IMG/VR virus record: IMGVR_UViG_3300010938_000951
Coordinates: 62,001 to 126,000 of that record
DNA from: a virus
Reading direction: 5' to 3' (one strand)
Length of the DNA stretch: 64,000 nt
A model generated the notes under the pieces. It did not search any database and was not told where the DNA came from. It was given only the letters and a program-made list of their open reading frames with translations. Positions within the stretch are counted from its first letter, which is position 1. Each line of letters opens with the position of its first letter. Both the position numbers and the translations under genes were made by a program. Positions 23,143 through 31,630 of the stretch are shown here, one piece after another.

Positions 23143-23490
23143 ATGGGTACATTTACTGTTCAATGTTGGGGGTGTGATTATTCTGAAACACACCCCTGGA
23201 ACGGACCAGGGCCAGAACATGATGCCATGGTTGAAGAAATGAAATTACGAGGATGGATGCGTAGACCATTCTATCAATCAAACTGGGATCAAGGTCCGTG
23301 GTTTTGTAGTGAAGACTGCGCATATAAATCGTACAACGCCGTCCAAGCCGAACAATACTGGAGAGATGAGGAATTTAGGGAATATTGCCAGCAAACTAAA
23401 ATTCCTTTCTACATGTGGTTACCACTATTATTCGCTAGTTTGTTGGCCTTTAGTACAATATTAGGAGCGTGTTTACATGCAGGATTATAA
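23143..23490 (+). CDS. zinc-binding protein with C-terminal membrane helix (115 aa)
   Basis: The ATG at 23143 has GAGGAATTA upstream. CWGC (about 8-11) and CSEDC (about 53-57) suggest a zinc site. Residues about 88-110 (WLPLLFASLLAFSTILGACL) are a membrane helix. Function unknown. Confidence 0.6.
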   Translation: MGTFTVQCWGCDYSETHPWNGPGPEHDAMVEEMKLRGWMRRPFYQSNWDQGPWFCSEDCAYKSYNAVQAEQYWRDEEFREYCQQTKIPFYMWLPLLFASLLAFSTILGACLHAGL

Positions 23491-24145
23491 CGAATTTTAT
23501 TTATGGTTAATTCGTCACGGCCAAACAGCAGTTAATGCTGATGGTAATACGGTCGGTCAGACGGGCGATTCGCCTCTGACTGAAAAAGGACGTTTGCAAG
23601 CACAACTCTTAGGAGAAAGGTTGGCCTACAAGGATAAAGTATCTTTCGATAAAGTTTTTGCGTCCAGCTATATTAGAGCGCATGATACGGCTAAAATTGC
23701 TACAGGCGATAATCAGCCCATCATTGTTACACCTGAACTTAGAGAATATAGTGCGGGCGACTGGACTGGTAATCTCCGACATAACATTTATAATGTTCCT
23801 ACTTTGTTGCGCATGGCCGCAATGACAAATGCTTTTTTGCCGCCTAATGGCGAGTCATTGCATATGGTAGAACGTCGAGCTTCAGTATGGCTTGAGGAGA
23901 ATGTATTATATAATAGCCTAGTAAAAGAAGAAGCTAGCAGGCGTCATGTGAAGAAATTGCCGCCCCAGAATATTTTTGTTTTCTCTCATGGAATGACAAT
24001 CAAATGTTTACTCCATTATATTATGGGTTTTGATCAAAGTTTTACATGGAAGATCACTTTAGAAAACACTTCAATATCAAAACTTTATTTTGACAATAAA
24101 GGCTGGCGATTACTCACCATTAACGACCACGCACATTTACTATGA
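23477..24145 (+). CDS. histidine phosphatase (phosphoglycerate mutase-like)
   Basis: LIRHGQT at about 11-17 holds the catalytic RHG. SSYIRAHDTA with the second Arg, EYSAGDWTG, and FVFSHGMTIKCLLH with the second His complete the active site. 222 residues, normal. Such enzymes remove phosphates from small molecules or proteins; the substrate cannot be read here. Overlaps the upstream gene by 14 nt. Confidence 0.9.
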   Translation: MQDYNEFYLWLIRHGQTAVNADGNTVGQTGDSPLTEKGRLQAQLLGERLAYKDKVSFDKVFASSYIRAHDTAKIATGDNQPIIVTPELREYSAGDWTGNLRHNIYNVPTLLRMAAMTNAFLPPNGESLHMVERRASVWLEENVLYNSLVKEEASRRHVKKLPPQNIFVFSHGMTIKCLLHYIMGFDQSFTWKITLENTSISKLYFDNKGWRLLTINDHAHLL

Positions 24146-24152
24146 GGTCATT

Positions 24153-24671
24153 ATGGGAGCCCAAGAACGAAAACGACAAAAACGTATCAAAGAATACGTT
24201 ATTAATCGCGATGGTATGCTTTGTTGCTATTGTGATAAAGTATTAACACTCGAAACTATTACTATGGAACATATAGTTCCTGATAGTAAGCGCGGCACAT
24301 TCAATACTACTAATTTAACTGTTTCTTGTTCAGATTGTAATAATAGAAGAGGCAACAAGCCATTTTTTGATTACTGTAAACAATTTCATTGGTCAGATGA
24401 TAAGCTAGAGAAGTATAAAAAATTATACTTCAATAATCTTAGAATTAAAGTTTTGAATATTGCCAAAGAAGAGTGCATGAAAGAAGATCAAGTAGTACCA
24501 ACTGCGATCATTAAGCATGCTTGTCAGATTCTCAAAATCAAAGGTATGGATTTTTCAGATTATGAAAAGATGTATCAGTTTGAGATTAAATTTGATGAAA
24601 TCTGTGATAGAAAAAAGATTAAATATTGTTTTGAGCAATTGATTAGAATTATCGAAGCGGATAGCGTTTGA
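24153..24671 (+). CDS. HNH endonuclease with long C-terminal extension
   Basis: CCYCDK, TMEHIVP, NLTVSC and CNNRRGN (about residues 24-68) form a McrA-type HNH site with two CxxC zinc pairs. The remaining 100 residues are helical and unrelated to known nucleases I can name. GAGG precedes the ATG. Its order of motifs matches the HNH protein at 43641. Confidence 0.87.
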   Translation: MGAQERKRQKRIKEYVINRDGMLCCYCDKVLTLETITMEHIVPDSKRGTFNTTNLTVSCSDCNNRRGNKPFFDYCKQFHWSDDKLEKYKKLYFNNLRIKVLNIAKEECMKEDQVVPTAIIKHACQILKIKGMDFSDYEKMYQFEIKFDEICDRKKIKYCFEQLIRIIEADSV

Positions 24672-24696
24672 TATATTGTTTCCTAAGGAGTTTAAT

Positions 24697-24981
24697 ATGT
24701 TGCAACCATTAAGAGATTTTATTGTCGTTTCTGTAGAAAAAGTAGCCGAAGAAAAGGTTGGCCTAATCTACAAACCAGCTACCGTAGATGAAAAGATTGT
24801 TACTGGAACAATTGTTGCGGCGGGTTCCGGCTATTTAACAGATAGTGGTAGCGTGGTTCCATTGGAAGTTAAGGCAGGCGACAAAATTCTATTCAATAAG
24901 CAAATGTCAGTTGAAGTAAAGCATAATGGTGAAACTATGTATCTTCTGCGTGAAGAGCATGTTCTTAGTGTTGTGCGATAA
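24697..24981 (+). CDS. GroES-like co-chaperonin
   Basis: 94 residues. LQPLRDFIVVSVEKV, GTIVAAGSGY, VKAGDKILFNK and the last strand (YLLREEHVLSVV) follow the Cpn10 fold in order. Strong AAGGAG 6 nt upstream. Phages use such proteins, as T4 uses gp31, to let GroEL fold the capsid protein. It closes a transcription unit before a terminator. Confidence 0.9.
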   Translation: MLQPLRDFIVVSVEKVAEEKVGLIYKPATVDEKIVTGTIVAAGSGYLTDSGSVVPLEVKAGDKILFNKQMSVEVKHNGETMYLLREEHVLSVVR

Positions 24982-25003
24982 AATATGATAAACAATCAAC
25001 TTT

Positions 25004-25033
25004 AAAGCCGCTCCCATGGGCGGCTTTCTTATT
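25004..25033 (+). terminator. intrinsic terminator after groES
   Basis: AAAGCCGC pairs with GCGGCTTT around TCCCATGG, followed by TTTCTTATTT. The next gene's ATG is 5 nt later. Confidence 0.87.
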
Positions 25034-25037
25034 TACT

Positions 25038-25637
25038 ATGTCAGAAGAAGAGAAAGAACTAAATCTCGTAGACTGTACCCATTGTAAAAATTGGGGAGAT
25101 AAAGAACGTTATTTTAAAGCATGTCCACACTGTCATAATACTAAGAAAGTTATTGCTCCCGAAACTGTTTTATGCAATATGTGTGGTGAGCCACAACGCC
25201 CACTTGGAACTTATAATGAACAATATCCACATGGTCTAGAGGAGGCTATAGTTGAAGGTGGGTATGATTCATATCATCTTTTTGATTGTACTGAATATAA
25301 ATTCTCATTCTGTGAGAAGTGCCTTCGTGAACTTTTTACAAAATGCAAAATTCCGCCAACTGTTACTGATAGGCTTGGCGATCGTGATATGACTTATGCT
25401 AAGGATTTGGAGATGTATGAATATCGTGTCTGGAAAGATAACGGAGGTCATCATCAAGCCTATCTGGATCGTAAATGTAATTTTGTAAAAGATTGCCCCA
25501 ATAAAGCAGAGTATACACAACTTATTAGTGGAGATTTTACAGAATGCTGTTCTTGCGAAGAACATAAACATCTCTGGGGTTACGCTAATAGTAAACTAGT
25601 TAAATTTATTCCTAACGTATTAAAACCATTTCTATGA
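25038..25637 (+). CDS. multi-zinc-finger hypothetical protein (199 aa)
   Basis: At least five Cys pairs: CTHC, CPHC, CNMC, CEKC and CCSC, the first two spaced like a DnaJ-type zinc finger. No catalytic motif. The start lacks an RBS and has the TTATTTACTATG context shared with 6478. Function unknown; probably binds nucleic acid or protein. Confidence 0.7.
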   Translation: MSEEEKELNLVDCTHCKNWGDKERYFKACPHCHNTKKVIAPETVLCNMCGEPQRPLGTYNEQYPHGLEEAIVEGGYDSYHLFDCTEYKFSFCEKCLRELFTKCKIPPTVTDRLGDRDMTYAKDLEMYEYRVWKDNGGHHQAYLDRKCNFVKDCPNKAEYTQLISGDFTECCSCEEHKHLWGYANSKLVKFIPNVLKPFL

Positions 25638-26251
25638 AATCATATCCATCAATAACTAAAGAAATTAGGCATGATATTTATATTTATGCCTTTGATAAAT
25701 TGGACGGATCTAATATCCGAGCAGAATGGAACTCTAAAAAGGGCTTCTATAAGTTTGGAACTAGAACCCAATTAACTGATGAAAATACTATGCCTTTTGG
25801 ACGTGCAATTCCTTTAATTCGTGAAAAATACGAGCAGGACTTGACAGCAGTTTTTAAAGAACAAGGTTGGAAAGACGCACTTTGCTTCTTTGAATTTTGG
25901 GGGCCAAGTTCTTTTGCAGGCACCCATAATTTTGAAGAAAAAATGGACGTAACGCTTATTGATGTTAATCCTTATAAAGAAGGCATATTAGTTCCTACTC
26001 AATTCATAAAACTTTTTGGTCATCTCGATATTCCTAAAATTTGCTATGAGGGACATGTTACTACTGAGTTGTTTGATAAAGTAAAACAATCTACATTAGA
26101 GGGAATGACGTTTGAAGGCGTAGTATGCAAGGGAGCAAATGATAAGGCTACCAAAATGCCCATTATGTTCAAGATCAAATCGAAGGCGTGGCTAGAAAAA
26201 CTACGTGAGTATTGTAAGGGCGACGAAAGATTATTTGAAAGGCTATCATGA
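25634..26251 (+). CDS. RNA ligase (nucleotidyltransferase, Rnl2-like)
   Basis: Motif I KLDGS at 22-26 with the adenylated Lys, motif III FFEFWG at 85-90, motif IV FEGVVCKG at 160-167 and motif V FKIKSK at 179-184 are all intact. At 205 residues it has only the catalytic domain, without the C-terminal domain of T4 Rnl2. It seals nicked or cut RNA with ATP. Beside a tRNA-rich genome and a Thg1 protein, tRNA repair after host anticodon nucleases is the likely role (inference). Overlaps both neighbours by 4 nt. Confidence 0.88.
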   Translation: MKSYPSITKEIRHDIYIYAFDKLDGSNIRAEWNSKKGFYKFGTRTQLTDENTMPFGRAIPLIREKYEQDLTAVFKEQGWKDALCFFEFWGPSSFAGTHNFEEKMDVTLIDVNPYKEGILVPTQFIKLFGHLDIPKICYEGHVTTELFDKVKQSTLEGMTFEGVVCKGANDKATKMPIMFKIKSKAWLEKLREYCKGDERLFERLS

Positions 26252-27435
26252 AGAAGAACACCATGGATTTATGGAAAGATACACAATTCGTTAGTACGTT
26301 TGCAAAAAATGAGTTAACAGCTTATTCTTTGGGACTAACTCCGTTATTCAAATCATTGTTTAGCCGTTCTACTGGACATGTCGCCGAATATTACCATGAG
26401 GGCGCTGTTAAGGATGTAGATGATGGTGAAGAAAACTTAACAAATCCACTACCATTAGATAAGAAATATCAGAAGTTTATGGAAGATAAAGGTGGCCGTT
26501 TGATTTATCGTCAGATTCGTGCATCCGGCGACCAAACCATTTATATTTGGGCTGATGGCATTGTTGATATGACTGTTACTGGAAGTTATTTTAGTATTCA
26601 AGCAATGTCTCATAACCAAAAATTTGTAGAGGAAATTCGTGAGTATTTCCAAACCCAATGGCTTCCGCCCGAGAAAAAGGGGCACATTTACGCCATTGTG
26701 CGCAATGGTATGCATCTTGGATTGAATAGCATTGGTAATGCAGGTATTCCTTTAGTTGAGGAAAACTATACCAGTAAGGTTATGGAAGATTACAAATATG
26801 CTATTAATGATTTGAATTCTGAGAGTCCGTCTGGCCGTATTGTTATTATGCGTGGCCCAGCCGGAACTGGTAAAACCCATTTGATTCGTGCTATGCTGCT
26901 TCAGGTTCCAGATGCGATGTTTGTTTTGATTTCTCCTGAGGTAGTTACCAATTTGGCAGGCCCAGAATTGTTGCCGCTATTAATGAACTATCGTGGAGGA
27001 TCAACCGGACCAATTGTGTTAGTTTTGGAAGATGCCGATCGTTGCTTGGTTACTCGTGGCGATGAGAACATGAGTCTTATCCAATCGTTATTGAACTTGG
27101 GTGATGGTATTTTGGGATCTTTGTTAGATATTCGTATCGTTGCCACTACAAATGCAGATGAATTGAAAATGGATGAAGCCATTAAGCGTCCGGGTCGTTT
27201 GTCTAAGATGTTAGATGTTAACGTTTTGGATCCACTAACTGCACAGAAAATTTTCAGGCGTCTTGTGCCAAATGCGCATTTTCCTGTGGAAATTAATGGA
27301 AGTACTAATCCAAAAGATTTCAAAGTTACTCTTGCCGAAGTTTATGCCATGGCTCGTAAAAATGGTTGGGCACCAACTCCTCGTAAAGTAGAGGAAAATT
27401 TTGATGACGATGATATGGCTGATTGGGACGAATAA
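26248..27435 (+). CDS. AAA+ ATPase
   Basis: 395 residues. Walker A GPAGTGKT at 203-210, Walker B IVLVLEDAD at 256-264, sensor 1 ATTNAD, then RPGRL with the arginine finger. The 200-residue N-terminal part is specific and unrecognised. C-terminus acidic (DDDDMADWDE). The RPGR order resembles Bcs1/proteasomal-type unfoldases. Coupled to the RNA ligase gene by a 4-nt overlap; role unknown. Confidence 0.88.
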   Translation: MKKNTMDLWKDTQFVSTFAKNELTAYSLGLTPLFKSLFSRSTGHVAEYYHEGAVKDVDDGEENLTNPLPLDKKYQKFMEDKGGRLIYRQIRASGDQTIYIWADGIVDMTVTGSYFSIQAMSHNQKFVEEIREYFQTQWLPPEKKGHIYAIVRNGMHLGLNSIGNAGIPLVEENYTSKVMEDYKYAINDLNSESPSGRIVIMRGPAGTGKTHLIRAMLLQVPDAMFVLISPEVVTNLAGPELLPLLMNYRGGSTGPIVLVLEDADRCLVTRGDENMSLIQSLLNLGDGILGSLLDIRIVATTNADELKMDEAIKRPGRLSKMLDVNVLDPLTAQKIFRRLVPNAHFPVEINGSTNPKDFKVTLAEVYAMARKNGWAPTPRKVEENFDDDDMADWDE

Positions 27436-27447
27436 TTATGCATAAAT

Positions 27448-27472
27448 GGACAATCTAATAGGTAGATTGTCC
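27448..27472 (+). promoter_or_regulatory. hairpin just before a ribosome-binding site
   Basis: GGACAATCTA pairs with TAGATTGTCC around a 5-nt loop, directly followed by GGAG and then ATG at 27482. No T run, so it is more likely an mRNA-end or translation-control hairpin than a terminator. Confidence 0.6.
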
Positions 27473-27481
27473 GGAGTATTT

Positions 27482-27721
27482 ATGCAATCAGGCGAATTAA
27501 TCGTAATAGGAAATGGTGAAGTAACAATTAAATTACGTGAATGTCCTAGTGGTATAAAGTGTCGTTTTAGACATGAACATCATATTATTCCGTGCAATCC
27601 ACAACATAGCGACTCTTTAGAATATGAGGTGCGTGCGAATCACAAGCGTGAAGGGTATGTGCTCATAATCAGATGGCAAGTATCGGGAGTTCGTGAGATT
27701 ATTTGGCACGCTCACTACTAA
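27482..27721 (+). CDS. tandem paralogue A (79 aa)
   Basis: The start at 27482 follows hairpin and GGAG. MQSGELIVIGNGEVTIKLR and the end VSGVREIIWHAHY match the next protein, so the pair arose by duplication. Small all-beta protein. Function unknown. Confidence 0.65.
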   Translation: MQSGELIVIGNGEVTIKLRECPSGIKCRFRHEHHIIPCNPQHSDSLEYEVRANHKREGYVLIIRWQVSGVREIIWHAHY

Positions 27722-27730
27722 GGATATTTT

Positions 27731-28024
27731 ATGCAAACTGGAACCTTAACCGTAACTGGCGATGGAAAAACTGATTTACCTCTTCGTGGATGGCCGCGCG
27801 AGGTAGTTGTATATTTCAAACCGGTCCAAGACCCAGTTCCTTGTGACCATCATCATCCACAGCACGATCAGCGCGACCATGTTTCACATCATATCAGACA
27901 TGAAGACGAAGATCGTAAAAAGCATCCTAAACCAGGACATCATCATCACGATCGAAAATTTTTCTTAGAAATTAAGTGGAAAGTTGTTGGAGTAAGAGAG
28001 ATTCTCTGGTTTGTATTTTACTAA
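27731..28024 (+). CDS. tandem paralogue B with His-rich insert (97 aa)
   Basis: Begins MQTGTLTVTGDGKTDLPLR and ends VVGVREILWFVFY like its upstream twin. Between them, residues about 39-76 hold some 14 histidines mixed with D/R/K, a likely metal-binding segment. A virion role (decoration or fibre tip) is possible because all-beta, His-rich proteins are common there, but this is inference. Confidence 0.6.
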   Translation: MQTGTLTVTGDGKTDLPLRGWPREVVVYFKPVQDPVPCDHHHPQHDQRDHVSHHIRHEDEDRKKHPKPGHHHHDRKFFLEIKWKVVGVREILWFVFY

Positions 28025-28033
28025 GGCAGCTAG

Positions 28034-28996
28034 ATGAAGATTCTCGTTTATGGGTGGTACCACCAATCCAATATCGGCGATGATCTGTTTATAGATGCTT
28101 TTGAAAATCTATTTCCTGATTTTCAGTTCATATTTCGAGAAAATATAACCGCTGATCATTTGAAGGATGTGGATGCGGTATTTTTTGGAGGCGGCTCTTT
28201 TCTTTTGGGTAAACCTCGAATTACTGATGATGCCCTCCAGATAATTAAATCAAAACCAATTTTCTATATTGGTGTGGGTGTAGAATCCGATATTCATCCA
28301 ATACATTTAGAACTAATGACATTGTCTAAATTTATTGCGATGCGCTCACCAGATCAATTGGATAGAGTTAAAACGATAAATCAGAATTCAATGTGGATTC
28401 CTGATTTAGTGTATTCTTTACAAGACAAAGTTGAATTATCGCCAAAAATAAATAAATCGGTATTAGTTTTATCTAATATTTCAGTTGTTCCAAATCATAA
28501 TAATCCATATTGGATGCATGCATCTTGGGTACATTTCAAATCAGAATTTGCTCAATTTTTAGACGTTCTATCTCAACAAGGATATCAATTGAATTTCTTG
28601 TCTATGTGTCGAAGCGCACAAGTTAATGATGATTGGGCTTCGGGTGAAATTATTGGTCATATGACCAAACGTAATAAGTATATTTTACTAGATCAGCCTT
28701 TTAATATCAAAGATGTAACAAAAACCATATCACAGTATGATTTAGTAATTACTCAAAGGTTTCATGGTATTGTTTTGGCAGAAATGACCAAAACTCCTTA
28801 TATTGCAATTCATCATCATGATAAATTAAAAACGGCCCAGCCGAGCCGTGGTGAGTTTTTATCTTATTATAATTGCTCTAAACAAGTGCTCATTGATTCA
28901 TTTGATCAAGCGATTAATATGAAATTTGATAATGCCCTACCAATAGAATCAGATATCTACAAGACTCTTGTTAAAAGGGTGAGGAGTCTTTTATGA
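28034..28996 (+). CDS. polysaccharide pyruvyltransferase family protein
   Basis: 320 residues. YGWYHQSNIGDDL at the start (the NxGD motif), VFFGGGSFL, FYIGVGVES, and the late TQRFHGIVLAEMT motif place it in this family, related to CsaB and WcaK. Members transfer pyruvate to sugars or act as glycosyltransferase-fold enzymes. The next gene is a glycosyltransferase, so the two may modify a surface glycan or a phage component. Confidence 0.88.
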   Translation: MKILVYGWYHQSNIGDDLFIDAFENLFPDFQFIFRENITADHLKDVDAVFFGGGSFLLGKPRITDDALQIIKSKPIFYIGVGVESDIHPIHLELMTLSKFIAMRSPDQLDRVKTINQNSMWIPDLVYSLQDKVELSPKINKSVLVLSNISVVPNHNNPYWMHASWVHFKSEFAQFLDVLSQQGYQLNFLSMCRSAQVNDDWASGEIIGHMTKRNKYILLDQPFNIKDVTKTISQYDLVITQRFHGIVLAEMTKTPYIAIHHHDKLKTAQPSRGEFLSYYNCSKQVLIDSFDQAINMKFDNALPIESDIYKTLVKRVRSLL

Positions 28997-29008
28997 TGGC
29001 GGGTGCAA

Positions 29009-30289
29009 ATGGCACGTTTTATTGGGGTGAAGCATAACCGTATATGTGTAGTGTCAGACAATAGATTCAATAATTCCGATCTAGAAATTATTGAGGTTCC
29101 ATCTGAATTATCCCATTTGTCAGCAGCCGATTTAATGATTAATTGTGTGGCTAGAAATGGTCAAATTGTTTGTAAATGTTCTAAAAAACCAATTAATCAA
29201 ATTAAGCTAGCATTGGTTGGTAATTGGAAAATGAGATGTGGAATTGCCACATACTCAGAAAATTTATGGCCAGAGGTCGCTAAACATGTTGGCGATTTTA
29301 AACTTTTTATAGAGAGAAATGATATTACTACTGGTGATGTTCTTAGGTTTGGTGACGTAATGTTATCAGAGGATAAGGTAGTATCTTGCTGGAAACGTGG
29401 AGAATCTTTAAAAGAACTAACTGCAGCTCTTAAAGAATATCAGCCAGACATTATTTGGATTCAACATGAATTTGGTTTGTGGCCTAATGCAAGTTATTGG
29501 CTAGCCATGATGAGTCAATTATCTGACTATCGTGTAATTGTAACTATGCATTCTATTTTCCATCATAAAGATAAAACAATTGTTGAAGCAGCGATGCCAG
29601 AAATTGTTGCGCACTTAGAAGGTGGTCGCAAACTTCTCAAAGAAGAAAAATGTATTACTTCAAAAGTTCATGTTATCCCTCATGGTTGTTATAAATTTGA
29701 TAACGAACGATTATGGAACTTCTATAAGTCTGATAAAACTTTCTTGCAGTTTGGTTTTGGTTTTAGATATAAGGGGTGGGAAAATTCTATAAGAGCCACC
29801 GCCATTCTAAAAGAAAAATACCCGGATGTATTTTTCACTGGATTATTTTCAGAGTCTCCATATGCTAAGTTGGAGCACCAAGTATATTATAATGAGTTAA
29901 TGAATCTTGTTAATGATCTTGGAATTCAAGAAAATGTTGCATTGTTGCGCGGCTATCAATCCGATGAGGTGCTAGATAGTTTTTTGCGCACTAACCAGGC
30001 CACTATTTTCCCTTATGTATCTCATCCAAATCATGAAGTATTTGGTGCATCGGGTGCGGCCCGAATGGCAATGTCCAAAGGATTGCCGGTTGTTACTTCT
30101 TCTGTAAATCATTTCTCAGATTTACCAACTATTAAAGCTGATACGCCAGAGGATATTGCAAATGCACTAGAAAAGATTTTTATATCACATAAGACCAAAC
30201 AAAAACAACTTGAAATACAAATGGCCTATCTTAATGAAAACACTTGGGAAAAGATTGGTTTGCGCTATATTGAAATTTTCGGAGAGTGA
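29009..30289 (+). CDS. GT4-type glycosyltransferase
   Basis: 426 residues, GT-B fold. IQHEFGLW near 150, a VHVIPHG linker near 225, LQFGFGFRYKGWE, and the nucleotide-sugar region HEVFGASGAARMAMSKGLPVV (split as HEVFGASGAARM and SKGLPVV) are typical of GT4. An N-terminal extension of about 70 residues is not part of the core. GGCGGG precedes the ATG at 29009; a GTG at 29003 is an alternative. Sugar and acceptor unknown. Confidence 0.88.
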   Translation: MARFIGVKHNRICVVSDNRFNNSDLEIIEVPSELSHLSAADLMINCVARNGQIVCKCSKKPINQIKLALVGNWKMRCGIATYSENLWPEVAKHVGDFKLFIERNDITTGDVLRFGDVMLSEDKVVSCWKRGESLKELTAALKEYQPDIIWIQHEFGLWPNASYWLAMMSQLSDYRVIVTMHSIFHHKDKTIVEAAMPEIVAHLEGGRKLLKEEKCITSKVHVIPHGCYKFDNERLWNFYKSDKTFLQFGFGFRYKGWENSIRATAILKEKYPDVFFTGLFSESPYAKLEHQVYYNELMNLVNDLGIQENVALLRGYQSDEVLDSFLRTNQATIFPYVSHPNHEVFGASGAARMAMSKGLPVVTSSVNHFSDLPTIKADTPEDIANALEKIFISHKTKQKQLEIQMAYLNENTWEKIGLRYIEIFGE

Positions 30290-30320
30290 AATTACTGATA
30301 AAAAACGATATGATCTATGA

Positions 30321-30340
30321 AATTAACGATATATAGGGTG
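30321..30340 (+). promoter_or_regulatory. phage-type box before a virion-like gene
   Basis: AATTAACGATATATAGGGTG, close to the site at 31563 (CATAACGATATATATG) and to the tRNA promoters. It lies 30-50 nt before the gene at 30370, which has AGGAG at the correct spacing. Confidence 0.45.
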
Positions 30341-30369
30341 ATTGACAGACAATTGTACAGGAGAAATCA

Positions 30370-31320
30370 ATGTCAACACCAAATTACACCCTAGAAATCG
30401 TTAGCCATCACCCTAAATTCAATAACAAATCACTTCGTAAATACTATGTTGATGGGATTGAAACAGTAGGTGTATGGGGTGACGAGCCCTTTGAAATTCG
30501 TTTTAAAAACAACACTTGGCAAAAAGTCCAAGTCAAAATTACACTTGACGGCACAGATGTCTTAACAGGAAAGCCTGGCGACACACAAGTTTCTAAAGAT
30601 ATGTGGGTTGTCAATGGATATGGAACTTTAAATCTTAAGGCTTGGCCAGAAACCAATAATGGCGGAGCCGCATTTGTTTTCACTAGCGCTAATAATAGTG
30701 TTGCAGCTCATACTCATGGAGATTTATCTAGCCGTGGTATTATTGCTGCTGCTGTTTTCGTAGAAGGACATGTTGAACCAATTCGTCTTAACTACCCCGT
30801 CTATGAAACTCATCACCACCATCATCACTATGAGAGGCGTAAGTGTTTTAATCCCTATAGTCCAATTTGGATTGGTGGAACAGGCGGGATTACTTATGGA
30901 TCTAGTACTGGTGGATTTGTTGGTGGTACGCTTTCTTCCAACACTATCAATCTAAATAATGTTCAACCGGCTGCCGCCTCTACTTTTTCTAATTACTATT
31001 TGAATGAAGTGAGTGATTCGGATTCTCGCGGTTTAGATAGTTTAGTATCTGTGGGCGCTGGACAGCATGTTGATCAAAAGATTGTAGAGGTAACTGGTTT
31101 AATTAAACCTGTCTTTACTGAAACCATTAGAGTTAAATATATGTGGTGGGATGACTTGCAGGCCAAGTTACGTACTGAAACACATGTTCAACCACAACCA
31201 TCTGGATTCCCAGGAGATCACAATAAAAAGAATATCGATCTTAAAGGCACTCCACGAATTGGTGAAAAACAAGGATCATTCCGTCGAGTAGAACAACCAC
31301 AAGTGTTTGATCGATTCTAA
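30370..31320 (+). CDS. probable virion structural protein with natural His6
   Basis: 316 residues, beta-rich and free of enzyme motifs, rich in Asn, Gly and Thr like phage decoration or fibre proteins. Residues 148-153 are six histidines in a row, next to a second HTHGD metal-like patch at 114-118. A Gly/Ser/Thr-rich stretch at 165-200 follows. It has its own phage-type promoter and terminator, so it is a single-gene unit, fitting high-level late expression. Structural role is inferred. Confidence 0.6.
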   Translation: MSTPNYTLEIVSHHPKFNNKSLRKYYVDGIETVGVWGDEPFEIRFKNNTWQKVQVKITLDGTDVLTGKPGDTQVSKDMWVVNGYGTLNLKAWPETNNGGAAFVFTSANNSVAAHTHGDLSSRGIIAAAVFVEGHVEPIRLNYPVYETHHHHHHYERRKCFNPYSPIWIGGTGGITYGSSTGGFVGGTLSSNTINLNNVQPAAASTFSNYYLNEVSDSDSRGLDSLVSVGAGQHVDQKIVEVTGLIKPVFTETIRVKYMWWDDLQAKLRTETHVQPQPSGFPGDHNKKNIDLKGTPRIGEKQGSFRRVEQPQVFDRF

Positions 31321-31328
31321 TCGACATA

Positions 31329-31357
31329 AAGGCAGAAATTCTTTCTGCCTTGTTTTT
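31329..31357 (+). terminator. intrinsic terminator
   Basis: AAGGCAGAAA pairs perfectly with TTTCTGCCTT (3-nt loop) and is followed by GTTTTTA. Confidence 0.9.
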
Positions 31358-31363
31358 ATGGAT

Positions 31364-31397
31364 GCGCCCTTGACAGTGCATTTGTAAAAATTAAATT
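31364..31397 (+). promoter_or_regulatory. GCGCCCTTGACA-type promoter
   Basis: GCGCCCTTGACA with a weak -10 (TTAAAT/TAAATT) 15-16 nt on. The same 12 bases occur at 46681 and 61602. It lies just after a terminator and before a small membrane gene and the NAD block. Confidence 0.6.
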
Positions 31398-31417
31398 GGA
31401 AGCACGAGGTAAGTTTT

Positions 31418-31561
31418 ATGTGGCTTTGGATTCTTTTATTAGCATTGAATGTTTATGGGTTTATTGCCAACTTACAGCATGGTAGTGCCTTTTGGGCAGC
31501 CATTTCGGCTGTTGGTATTGTTCTTTGTTTAAAGGCAATCATTCCGACAAAAAAAGAATAG
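31418..31561 (+). CDS. two-helix membrane protein (47 aa)
   Basis: ATG with GAGG 8 nt upstream. The sequence gives two hydrophobic helices (residues 2-15 and 25-40) and a Lys-rich end (IPTKKE). It sits between a promoter and the nadM leader. Function unknown. Confidence 0.6.
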   Translation: MWLWILLLALNVYGFIANLQHGSAFWAAISAVGIVLCLKAIIPTKKE

Positions 31562-31562
31562 G

Positions 31563-31584
31563 CATAACGATATATATGTTTACG
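31563..31584 (+). promoter_or_regulatory. phage-type promoter before the NMNAT gene
   Basis: CATAACGATATATATGTTTACG. The TATATA box is about 60 nt before the ATG, so the shared leader hairpin at 31584 would lie at or near the mRNA 5' end. Confidence 0.5.
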
Positions 31585-31625
31585 AACCCAGTGAGGGTTC
31601 TTGACAAATTGACACACGGAGAGTG
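31584..31625 (+). promoter_or_regulatory. NAD-gene leader: AGTGA-loop hairpin plus ACGGAGAGT RBS
   Basis: GAACCC-AGTGA-GGGTTC hairpin, 15 nt, then ACGGAGAGTGTA before the ATG. The NAMPT gene at 33209 has the same design with the same loop and RBS block but different stem bases, which supports a conserved RNA structure. Confidence 0.6.
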
Positions 31626-31630
31626 TAATT

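Noticed and set aside
27446-27481. ATG at 27446 as the start of the gene before 27731
   Set aside because: This ATG sits in the 5' arm of a 10-bp hairpin; the ATG at 27482 has GGAG at proper spacing and gives a clean alignment with its twin at 27731.
30342-30347. TTGACA at 30342 as a -35 box
   Set aside because: No -10-like sequence lies 15-19 nt downstream; that region is the ribosome-binding site of the gene at 30370.
30811-30828. Six-histidine run as a cloning tag or vector remnant
   Set aside because: It is internal to a phage-like protein, uses mixed CAC/CAT codons and no vector sequence surrounds it.
31601-31613. TTGACA and TTGACA-like repeats inside the nadM leader as a promoter
   Set aside because: They lie between the leader hairpin and the RBS with no -10; a start there would fall inside the gene.
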